A program made the position numbers and the translations under genes. The notes under the pieces are model-generated. The model did no database searches. It was given only the letters and a program-made list of their open reading frames with translations, and had not been told where the DNA came from. A stretch of 64,000 bases of DNA from Bacteroidales bacterium. Its GTDB lineage: Bacteria > Bacteroidota > Bacteroidia > Bacteroidales > P3. Shown here in pieces: positions 32,194 through 39,871 of the stretch. The stretch covers positions 87,790 to 151,789 of the forward strand of contig JAFROL010000024.1 of NCBI GenBank assembly GCA_017429685.1, given 5' to 3'. Numbering within the stretch: position 1 is the first letter of the stretch; the number at the start of each line of letters is the position of its first letter.

Positions 32194-32937
32194 TTATAAA
32201 ATGAATTCCATATTTTGTCTTTGTAGTTCCTGATCATATTGCTTGTCAAGCGATGCATAACTTAAAAAGTCTACTCGTTTGTTTTCTCGAAGTGCTTTAA
32301 ATGCATCATATCCCATCTTTGTAATAAATTCCAAGTGTCGTTTCTCGTCGGCTACAATAACCATACGAGCCGAAAAGTCCCTTAAATCATCAAATTTTAG
32401 CAGCGAGTTCTGTATATCTGTTGAATGCTCAACCTCATAAAAAGAATGTGGCATTTTGTGACTGTTGAACCAAATAACATCTATTGTTGAACTTCGTTCG
32501 ACAAGATCTGGGTATGAGTACGGTGGAATAGATTGTAATGTTCGAATTTCACCGAGTGGTGTTTTTAAGAATTTCTTATTCTTATCCTGATTTGGGACAA
32601 AGGTATCCAGATTTCTCATTCTTCCAATTTCAAGCAGAAGTCCTTGGTAATATGAATGATTGAAGGTCTTTATCTCTTCGGATTCCTTGTTTTTATCTGT
32701 CTGTTCAATTATGCCTTCCAACTCCAACTGTTTACGATGGGATTCGAGAGCATATAAGCCTGGTTTTATCTTGTATATACCTTTGGTCAGTTGCACAATT
32801 CGACGGACACTGGCAAATGGAGTCTTGGTTCCCCAAACACAATCTTCAATTTCAAAGATATGCTGATTGATTTGGTTTAGCGTGGCGACACCTCCAAGTT
32901 TCTCAATGGTTACTATTACTGCCTGTGCCTGAGTCAT
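32194..32937 (-). CDS. Probable type II restriction endonuclease (HTH plus PD-(D/E)XK-like)
   Basis: The 247-residue product has an N-terminal winged-helix-like part (about residues 1-65: AVIVTIEKLGGVATLNQINQ, VRRIVQLTKGIYKIKPGLYA) and a C-terminal domain with a PD-(D/E)XK-like site: Asp153 in STIDVIWFN and Glu168-Val-Glu170 in SFYEVEHSTDIQNSLLKF, then ARMVIVADEKRHLEFITKM. The D...ExE pattern on adjacent strands and the neighbouring methyltransferase support an endonuclease. The family name is not recalled with certainty. It is visibly AT-rich compared with the flanking genes. It is upstream of the methyltransferase gene, so the pair is probably co-transcribed from the promoter at 33069-33100. 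A solitary regulator of unknown type is the alternative. Confidence 0.65.
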   Translation of the reverse strand: MTQAQAVIVTIEKLGGVATLNQINQHIFEIEDCVWGTKTPFASVRRIVQLTKGIYKIKPGLYALESHRKQLELEGIIEQTDKNKESEEIKTFNHSYYQGLLLEIGRMRNLDTFVPNQDKNKKFLKTPLGEIRTLQSIPPYSYPDLVERSSTIDVIWFNSHKMPHSFYEVEHSTDIQNSLLKFDDLRDFSARMVIVADEKRHLEFITKMGYDAFKALRENKRVDFLSYASLDKQYDQELQRQNMEFIL

Positions 32938-33068
32938 AAACGATTCTCCTATGCATTCAATGGTATTTTATGTGGCGTTTGTTTTTTTGCTGTAGTTGTG
33001 TATATTGTATTTGTTTTCAGTTGTTTTGTATTGTTTCCGTATGCTCGTAGAGCACTATTTAATCAAAT

Positions 33069-33100
33069 GCAAAATTACGATTTTTTTTAGAATCACAAAA
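33069..33100 (-). promoter_or_regulatory. Promoter of the R-M genes
   Basis: On the minus strand: TTTTG (33096-33100), 18 nt, then TAATTTTGC (33069-33077). The leader to the endonuclease start at 32937 is about 125 nt. Confidence 0.7.
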
Positions 33101-33212
33101 TCAAATATTAACGACCAGCACTGCGTCACGCGGATGTTGCTATTGAAGGCCGGTGTTTTAGTTATGCTGTTCGGTTGTAAATTAGTCAGCTGGAGAGGCG
33201 CGGATAAAACAA

Positions 33213-33362
33213 AAAGACAGCAGCGGCGCTTTGCCGCTGCTGTCTTTTTTGTGTTTTTTTGTTTGTCTATGGCCGCATTGCTGCGGCCGTAGCATTATTT
33301 TTTGAGGACCTCTAAAATTCGTTTTAATTCGTGTTTTGCTTGCAAAACAAAATTGATGTTTT
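33213..33362 (+). repeat. Direct repeat bracketing the R-M genes, copy 2
   Basis: This 150-bp copy has the same three parts as 30821-30971 in the same orientation. The middle hairpin (33267-33292) has loop TTGC where copy 1 has GCAA, its reverse complement. The last 56 nt are identical. It ends 60 bases before the hutU stop, and similarity to the inverted copy near 11.9 kb continues to about 33400. Confidence 0.9.
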
Positions 33363-33421
33363 GTAGAATAATATTCGTTTTATTCGCTAAATTCGCGGTC
33401 AAAAATGAATTTTAGATGTTG

Positions 33422-35422
33422 TTAGAAGAGTCCTTCGAGGACGCTGTCGTCGACGAGGTTGGGCATCGTGACCTTGAGCTCAGGGCAGATCTCCATTGCG
33501 CGACGGATGGCGAACATTGCGCCTTCGTTGCGGGCCCAGCTGCGGCGGCTGATGCCGTTGTTGACGTCCCAGTGGAGCATCATCCGCAGGCGACGGTCGC
33601 AGGCTTCGCTGCCGTCGAGGACCATACCGAAGCCGCCGTTGATGACTTCGCCCCAGCCTACGCCGCCGCCGTTGTGGATCGATACCCACGTGGCGCCGCG
33701 GAAGCTGTCGCCGATGACGTTCTGGATGGCCATATCGGCCGTGCGGTTGCTGCCGTCGTAGATGTTGCTGGTCTCGCGGAAGGGGCTGTCGGTGCCGCTG
33801 ACGTCGTGGTGGTCGCGGCCGAGGACGATGGGTGCGCTGATTTCGCCCTTGCGGATGGCTTCGTTGAAGCGGGCAGCAATCTTGGTGCGGCCTTCGCAGT
33901 CGGCATAGAGGATGCGGGCCTGGCTGCCGACGACGAGGTGGTTCTCCTTAGCACCCTTGATCCACTGGATGTTGTCGTGCATCTGCTGCTGGATTTCGGC
34001 GGGAGCGGTCTTGGCTATCTCGCCGAGCACCTCCATAGCGATGTGGTCGCTCTTGTCGAGGTCTTCGGGCTTGCCGCTGGTGCAGACCCAACGGAAGGGG
34101 CCGAAGCCGTAGTCGAAGCACATCGGGCCCATAATGTCTTGTACGTATGAGGGATAGCGGAAAGCGCTGTGGTCGGCGTTCCAGATGTCGGCGCCGGCGC
34201 GGCTGCTTTCGAGCAGGAAGGCGTTGCCGTAGTCGAAGAAGTACATTCCCTTGGCGGTCAGCTTGTTGATGGCGGCGACGTGGCGGCGCAGGCTCTCCTG
34301 AACCTTCTCTTTGAAGAGTTCGGGCTGCTCGGCCATCATTGTTTTCGAGTCTTCGAAGCTGATTCCGACGGGATAGTAGCCTCCGGCCCAGGGGTTGTGG
34401 AGCGATGTCTGGTCGCTGCCGAGGTCGACGTGGATGCCCTTTGCGGCGCAGTATTCCCACAGGTCGACGACGTTGCCCTGGTAGGCGAAGCTGCGTGCCT
34501 GCTTGGCGGCGATGGCTTTGTTCACTTCAACAAAGAGCTCGTCGAGGTTGGCGTGGACCTCGTCGACCCAGCCTTGCTCGAAGCGCTTGTTGGTGGCTGC
34601 GGGGTTGATTTCGGCGGTGATACTGACTACGCCGGCGATGTCGCCAGCCTTGGGCTGTGCGCCGCTCATACCGCCAAGGCCGGCGGTGATGAAGAGCTTG
34701 CCTGCGGTGCCGCCACCGAGCTTGCGGGCTGCGTTGAGCACGGTGATGGTGGTGCCGTGGACGATGCCCTGCGGTCCGATGTACATATAGCTGCCGGCGG
34801 TCATCTGGCCGTACTGCGTTACGCCGAGGGCGTTGTAGCGCTCCCAGTCGTCGGGCTTGCTGTAGTTGGGTATCATCATACCGTTGGTGACGACCACGCG
34901 CGGAGCGTCCTTGTGGCTGGGATAGAGTCCCATCGGGTGACCGCTGTACATAACGAGGGTCTGCTCGTCGGTCATCTCGCTGAGGTATTTCATCACGAGG
35001 CGATACTGTGCCCAGTTCTGGAAGACGGCGCCGTTGCCGCCGTAGGTGATGAGCTCGTGGGGATGCTGTGCCACGGCGGGGTCGAGGTTGTTCTGGATCA
35101 TCAGCATAATGGCTGCTGCCTGGCGGCACTTGGCCGGATACTCCTCGATGGGGCGTGCGTACATCTTGTAGGTGGGACGCAGGCGGTACATATAGATGCG
35201 GCCGTATTTGCGCAGCTCTTCGGCAAATTCGGGAGCCAGCATAGCGTGGTCCTTGGGGTCGAAGTAGCGCAGCGCGTTGCGGATGGCCAGCTTCTTCTCG
35301 GCGGGCGTGAGGATGTCCTTGCGCTTGGGGGCGTGGTTTACAGTTGGGTCATAGGGTTGCGGTTCGGGCAGTGGATTGGGAATGCCCTGACGCAGTTCGT
35401 TCTGAAATTCTTCTAAGGTCAT
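33422..35422 (-). CDS. hutU: Urocanate hydratase
   Basis: The 666-residue product has the urocanase hallmarks: GGNGAVFQNWAQYRLVMKYL, the NAD-binding region ITAGLGGMSGAQPKAGDIAG, SDQTSLHNPWAGGYYPVG, and LGRDHHDVSGTDSPFRETSN with IHNGGGVGWGEVINGGFGMV. It converts urocanate to imidazolone propionate in histidine breakdown. It is about 100 residues longer than the 550-residue enzyme of Pseudomonas or Bacillus, as is usual for Bacteroidota urocanases. No hutH, hutI or hutG is in the window, so the gene stands alone here. Its 3' side is occupied by the R-M cassette with its direct repeats. Confidence 0.96.
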   Translation of the reverse strand: MTLEEFQNELRQGIPNPLPEPQPYDPTVNHAPKRKDILTPAEKKLAIRNALRYFDPKDHAMLAPEFAEELRKYGRIYMYRLRPTYKMYARPIEEYPAKCRQAAAIMLMIQNNLDPAVAQHPHELITYGGNGAVFQNWAQYRLVMKYLSEMTDEQTLVMYSGHPMGLYPSHKDAPRVVVTNGMMIPNYSKPDDWERYNALGVTQYGQMTAGSYMYIGPQGIVHGTTITVLNAARKLGGGTAGKLFITAGLGGMSGAQPKAGDIAGVVSITAEINPAATNKRFEQGWVDEVHANLDELFVEVNKAIAAKQARSFAYQGNVVDLWEYCAAKGIHVDLGSDQTSLHNPWAGGYYPVGISFEDSKTMMAEQPELFKEKVQESLRRHVAAINKLTAKGMYFFDYGNAFLLESSRAGADIWNADHSAFRYPSYVQDIMGPMCFDYGFGPFRWVCTSGKPEDLDKSDHIAMEVLGEIAKTAPAEIQQQMHDNIQWIKGAKENHLVVGSQARILYADCEGRTKIAARFNEAIRKGEISAPIVLGRDHHDVSGTDSPFRETSNIYDGSNRTADMAIQNVIGDSFRGATWVSIHNGGGVGWGEVINGGFGMVLDGSEACDRRLRMMLHWDVNNGISRRSWARNEGAMFAIRRAMEICPELKVTMPNLVDDSVLEGLF

Positions 35423-35569
35423 ATTATTTTATTTTTTAGTTTGTTTCTTCTTGCAGGCTGTTTCCGCGCCATTATGCAGTGTACGTACTGTTTGGGTGGT
35501 TTGGCATATCTGAAACGGCTATTGGCGGATATATGTGTAACGATGATATATATTAAATATTGTACTACG

Positions 35570-37486
35570 TTATTGTATTGTTGTCCGAGGGGTGTGCGAG
35601 CATCGGAAGGTTACGGAGATGTGTGGAGTGTTGGTTCGCGTGTTGCCGTCGGAGCGGATGCGAATGGATTGGGGTTTAGGCAAATCGGTGTTCCCGCAGA
35701 ACAGGGAGGCCAATTCGGAATAGGAGTTGACATAGGGAGAGACCCACAAACCGGACGACGCTGTTTCGTGTGAGAAGCGGTAGGTGTGGATGGTGCTGTC
35801 GGGCATCAGATAGTCGACATAGTAGATGTCGGGCTTGTAGAGTGCTTTTTTGAGAAATCCTGCGTAATTATGTTTGATTCCGACAGAGGCCTTCAGGATT
35901 CCATCGCGATGCTTTGGTACGGGTATCCATTCTTCAAAACCAGCTGACAGTGAGAGTATAGTGTCGTCGATAGGGGTGTAGTGCGAGCCGCCGTGGTGGA
36001 GAAGCATTCCGTACCACTGTCCCGAATCGGCAACAGAGTAGTTGGATAGGATGGAGTCTAATATGGCGGGCTCGTCGTTGAGTAGATAACGGCCGTCGAT
36101 GCTTATGAGGCCAAGGTCGTTGTCGTAGTTGGGTCTGTGGAAGATGATATATTGTACAGCCTCGTGGCTGCTGCTAAAATTGAGTGCAGCTTTGTGGTTG
36201 AGCCATAGGGTGTTGCCTGTTCCAAGTTCGACAGTGCAATGTGGTTGCCAGCGAAGGCTGTTGGCGCCGATAAAGACTTGTTCCCAAGGATAGCAGTCGG
36301 TGGTGCCGGAGCCTATGGTTTCCACAACATTGGGAGGCAGTTTTCGGGTGTTCAGAGCATTTGCTATGTACGATTGGCTCTCGTCGACGGTTTTCTTGTA
36401 GCCAATCACTTTGTCGAAGAGATTGCGTGGGCCGGCTGTCAAAATTTTTGAACTGTTGTAGTTGACGTCATTAATGGCAACATACAGCATTGCGACAGCG
36501 GCCAGAGAACAAATCACGGAGGGCCATTTGATGCGCTCTTGTGTCAGAAGGATGGTGGAAAGAAAACACACGGAGAAGTAGAGCAACTGCTTGAGGTGGT
36601 AGAAATCTTCACGGACAATGCCATACTTCCAGTTGGCGAAGAGAGGCAGAAGCAACAATAGGCACATCATTTTGCTCCAACGGCCCTTCGTCGTTAGCAG
36701 AAATGCCACAACAAAACACAGGTATAGAATAATCTTCCACATCTTGTGTCCATTGTAAAGCACCATAGCCTCGTTGTAGCCTTCAAAGAGATGTGTCATA
36801 CCGACATAGGCATAGAACATCCTTGGAAAGCTGTGCCATACGGCAAGCCCAACAAGAAGAAGCATAGCTGGAACGGCACCGGCAGTGACTGATGAAAAGC
36901 GCAGGTCCTTGTAGAGAATGATTATGAGTGTCCATCCGACGAAAACCACCATACAGGACTGCAGCCCTATCGACACTTTAATGCCGAACCCGAATATGGC
37001 CAGCAATGTGGCTAAAAGGAACCGCCAAACCGATTTCGTTTCTATCGCATAAAGGGTCAATAGGGCCACATTGAAAATCATCAATAAATCGATATTGGCG
37101 ACAAATGCGATGGGAATCAGTGCGACAACCGTCGCGAGCGTCGGAAGCGAGCGTCGTTGAGCCAGCCGGAGAGTCTGCCAAACAAGGCAGAATTTCAGCA
37201 AGGTGAAGAAGACCAGGAACAGGGCGTAGTGGCCATTGACGGCTACGGGTATGCGTAGCAAGGCCAAAGGCCCGTAGGGGTGGGTGAGTTTGGTAAGCGA
37301 TGCGTAGTCGTTGTCGAACAGGTAGTTGAATCCCCAAACGTAGGAAGGATCTAGTCCTACTCCGTGGTCGGGCTCGAAAGCCGGATAGGTGAGCAGAACC
37401 AGCATCAGCGACAAAATGGCTGTAAGCCATTGGCTGTTGTATGGCTTGCTGAAATATTCTTTTATATGTTCTATTCTTTCACGCAT
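35570..37486 (-). CDS. Polytopic membrane protein with soluble C-terminal half (GT-C-like)
   Basis: The 638-residue product has about ten or more hydrophobic helices up to about residue 340 (WLTAILSLMLVLLTYPAF, FLVFFTLLKFCLVW, LLATLLAIFGFGI, MLLLVGLAVWHSF), with an Asp-containing first loop (AFEPDHGVGLDPSYVWGFNY), and then about 290 soluble residues with beta-rich look, ending in SVTFRCSHTPRTTIQ. This layout, many helices with an acidic first loop then a large extracytoplasmic domain, resembles GT-C glycosyltransferases such as those working on polyprenyl sugar donors, but no family motif is certain. Two other polytopic proteins of similar plan are at 52360-54651 and 56850-58388. Its 3' gene neighbour is hutU, 147 bases away. 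Confidence 0.6.
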   Translation of the reverse strand: MRERIEHIKEYFSKPYNSQWLTAILSLMLVLLTYPAFEPDHGVGLDPSYVWGFNYLFDNDYASLTKLTHPYGPLALLRIPVAVNGHYALFLVFFTLLKFCLVWQTLRLAQRRSLPTLATVVALIPIAFVANIDLLMIFNVALLTLYAIETKSVWRFLLATLLAIFGFGIKVSIGLQSCMVVFVGWTLIIILYKDLRFSSVTAGAVPAMLLLVGLAVWHSFPRMFYAYVGMTHLFEGYNEAMVLYNGHKMWKIILYLCFVVAFLLTTKGRWSKMMCLLLLLPLFANWKYGIVREDFYHLKQLLYFSVCFLSTILLTQERIKWPSVICSLAAVAMLYVAINDVNYNSSKILTAGPRNLFDKVIGYKKTVDESQSYIANALNTRKLPPNVVETIGSGTTDCYPWEQVFIGANSLRWQPHCTVELGTGNTLWLNHKAALNFSSSHEAVQYIIFHRPNYDNDLGLISIDGRYLLNDEPAILDSILSNYSVADSGQWYGMLLHHGGSHYTPIDDTILSLSAGFEEWIPVPKHRDGILKASVGIKHNYAGFLKKALYKPDIYYVDYLMPDSTIHTYRFSHETASSGLWVSPYVNSYSELASLFCGNTDLPKPQSIRIRSDGNTRTNTPHISVTFRCSHTPRTTIQ

Positions 37487-37519
37487 ATATCTTGCAGAAG
37501 ATATATCTGCTTACCAATT

Positions 37520-39847
37520 TTATTTCAACGCTCCGATCGCCAGGTTGATGCCCACTTCGAGGCGAGGCATCAGTACCTTGTCGGCGGCGACATCCTTGCC
37601 GATGCCGTTGAGGCGGTAGCGGGCGTAGATGCCAATCCAGTCGCGCGTGATGCGTGTGGTGATGCCGTAGTTCCAGCGGTAGTCGGCCAGGACGTTGAGG
37701 TTGCGCAGGGTCTGTTTGCGCGTGTCGGCGATGTCGCCGCTGTGTTCGCCTTTCAGCTTGTAGACGTTGAAGCCCCAGTTGCCGTATACGCCGAGGTCCC
37801 AGTGCCAGCCGTTGTGGAAGACGCCGCAGGGGCGCAGGCGGATGCGCTGGAAGAGCTCGATGCCCAGTTCGCCGAGGTTGACTTTATGCTTGATGACGCC
37901 GTTGTCGAGCCAGCGCAGGTCGTCGTCCATTGCCATCAGCGTGTCGAGGCGGTTGGCAATGGTCTTGTCGAAGCGGAAACTGGTGTGGCCGTATTCGAAG
38001 GCGTAACCGATGGCGTAGGCTTTGGATAAATGCTTGACTTGGCGGAAGCCGATGCGCTTGGCGGGCGACCAGATGCGGGTCGACAGCTCGTCGCCGGAGG
38101 TGTTGATGGCTATGCCAAGCTGATAGTAGCTTTCTTTGATGGCACCGCCTTCATCCAGGCTGTAGCGGAAGTGGGTTTCGTCGGTTTGATCGAAATCGAC
38201 TGCTGGGTAGCAATAGGTAGTAAGAAATGCATTGGTGGAGTTCTTCACAGTGTATTCTGCAACATATCCATCCATCTGGGCGGTGATGATGTTGCCGCCG
38301 TCGAGGATGAGGGATTTGTCTGTAGTGAAGTCTTTCAGTTCAAGTTTCTGATAGTTTATGATTTCGCCGTTGGAATTGGTATTCTTTATAAAGATGCGAC
38401 ATTTTTTATAGTCCTTAAGGGGTACGATTGTCAGCGCGCTGTCGGTCTGGACGAACTTGAAGGTGGGCGTGGCGGGTTTGCGGTCGCCGGTGAAGTAGTC
38501 GGCCTGCGGCACGCCGTAGCCGTAGCTGTAGTCGCAGTAGGGGTAGAGGTCGGCACTCTTCTCGATTTCGTGGAAGAGCTGCATAGCCGTCAGGCCTGGC
38601 TTGGCTTGCAGGGCGCAGGCTGCGAAACCGGCCACGAGGGGACAGCTGAATGAGGTGCCGGGGACGACGTGATACTCTTCGTTGCTCTTGCCCGTGTTGG
38701 CGCTGCGGGCCCAGGCGAAGGCGGTGACGTTGGGCTTCTGGCGTCCGTCGGCGCTGGGGCCGAAGCTGCTGAAGCTGGTGCGCTGGTAGTCGGTAAGGCT
38801 CGGGTCGAGACCACCCACACAGAGCACGCTGTCGGCATCACTGGGGGTGATGATGGTGCGCCATTTTTTGTCTTCGCCCTCGTTGCCGGCGCTGTTGCAG
38901 ACGAGGATGCCCTTGCGGGCAGCCATATTGCCGGCTTTGGCCACGTAGCTCTGGCCGTTCATATCCTTAGTATAGTAGCGGTCTTTGCCGTAGCCGAGCG
39001 AGGAGCTGATGATTTGCGCGCCGTTCTTGTCAGCCCATTCGACGGCCATCTGCCACCAGACCTCTTCCTTGAAGGGTTCGGCCTCGATCTCGGTGCGTGC
39101 CAGCAGGTATTCGGCACCGGTAGCCATACCGAGGTCAACGTCGCCCTCGCGTCCGGCGATGCAGCCGAAAGTCATCAGGCCGTGGCTGTTCCAGCCGTAG
39201 ACATCCTCTTTCTTGTTGGGGAAGTTCCAGGTCTTGATGATGCGGTGCTCGTCGCGCACGTGCTTGAAGGCGGCGTGGGTGTTCACCTGCGGGAAACCGC
39301 CGTCGAAGATGGCGATGCGGATGCCCTTGCCGTTGATGCCCTTGGCGCGGAAGTACTTGCCGCCCATACGCTGCAGCTGGGCGTGGAGATGGGCGTTGAG
39401 GGCCGAGTCGGTGCCGGATTGCAAATCTGCCATAACATCGTTGCTTTCCGCTTTCCGCTTTCCGTTTTCCGCTAACTGCATATTTGCTTCAAGCATAACG
39501 ACTTCGCGGACGAAGGGAAGTTGCTTTATGCGGGCCACCTGGTCGGGCGTAGCTGTAACGGCCACGGCGTTGAACCAGCGGCTCTGGCCGAACATTTCGG
39601 TGCCGGATTGCAAATCCGTCACAACGGCGTCAATCTGCTGCACATAGCTGTCGTTGAGCGGGTAGTTTGTGATGTCGTAGAGGTCGGCGTTGTTCAGGCG
39701 GTAGCGTTCGATGGCCTTCTGGTCGAAGTAGCTGTAGGGGTCGAACGTGGTGCCTGCTTTGTCGGTCAGCATCACCCAATAGTGCGACTGGGCGTGCAGT
39801 TGGAAACTGGTAATTATCGCAAAAGCGATTAAGAAGATTTTTTTCAT
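37520..39847 (-). CDS. S8 subtilisin-like peptidase with probable C-terminal outer-membrane barrel, copy 1
   Basis: The 775-residue product has a signal peptide (KKIFLIAFAIITSFQLHAQ), an inhibitor-like propart (about 25-120) and a subtilase domain with catalytic Asp182 (IRIAIFDGGF), His222 (WNSHGLMTF), Asn318 (CNSAGNEG) and Ser399 (VPGTSFSCPLVAGF). After about residue 590 come alternating strands (AKRIGFRQVKHLSKAYAIGY, YRWNYGITTRITRDWIGIYA, MPRLEVGINLAIGALK) that look like an outer-membrane barrel; no T9SS sorting domain is present. So the peptidase may anchor itself. Residues 125-147 hold in-frame repeat insertions (AENGKRKAESN, DLQSGTD) missing from copy 2. The gene follows copy 2 by 24 bases on the same strand. 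Confidence 0.85.
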   Translation of the reverse strand: MKKIFLIAFAIITSFQLHAQSHYWVMLTDKAGTTFDPYSYFDQKAIERYRLNNADLYDITNYPLNDSYVQQIDAVVTDLQSGTEMFGQSRWFNAVAVTATPDQVARIKQLPFVREVVMLEANMQLAENGKRKAESNDVMADLQSGTDSALNAHLHAQLQRMGGKYFRAKGINGKGIRIAIFDGGFPQVNTHAAFKHVRDEHRIIKTWNFPNKKEDVYGWNSHGLMTFGCIAGREGDVDLGMATGAEYLLARTEIEAEPFKEEVWWQMAVEWADKNGAQIISSSLGYGKDRYYTKDMNGQSYVAKAGNMAARKGILVCNSAGNEGEDKKWRTIITPSDADSVLCVGGLDPSLTDYQRTSFSSFGPSADGRQKPNVTAFAWARSANTGKSNEEYHVVPGTSFSCPLVAGFAACALQAKPGLTAMQLFHEIEKSADLYPYCDYSYGYGVPQADYFTGDRKPATPTFKFVQTDSALTIVPLKDYKKCRIFIKNTNSNGEIINYQKLELKDFTTDKSLILDGGNIITAQMDGYVAEYTVKNSTNAFLTTYCYPAVDFDQTDETHFRYSLDEGGAIKESYYQLGIAINTSGDELSTRIWSPAKRIGFRQVKHLSKAYAIGYAFEYGHTSFRFDKTIANRLDTLMAMDDDLRWLDNGVIKHKVNLGELGIELFQRIRLRPCGVFHNGWHWDLGVYGNWGFNVYKLKGEHSGDIADTRKQTLRNLNVLADYRWNYGITTRITRDWIGIYARYRLNGIGKDVAADKVLMPRLEVGINLAIGALK
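39411..39436 (-). repeat. 26-nt direct repeat inside the S8 gene (second copy 39600-39625)
   Basis: GTGCCGGATTGCAAATC and following bases recur at 39600-39625 with three changes, 189 bases apart and in frame, giving DLQSGT twice. The core GGATTGCAAATCC is nearly palindromic. The paralogous gene has unrelated bases at the matching place (DMLSAT). Confidence 0.75.
39443..39472 (-). repeat. Period-7 purine-rich repeat inside the S8 gene
   Basis: On the minus strand the core CGGAAAACGGAAAGCGGA is followed by another AAGCGGAAAGC. It is translated as ENGKRKAES. Same repeat as 91-123 and 57011-57037. Confidence 0.7.
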
Positions 39848-39871
39848 TGTCTATTGCTGTTTTGTTTATTT

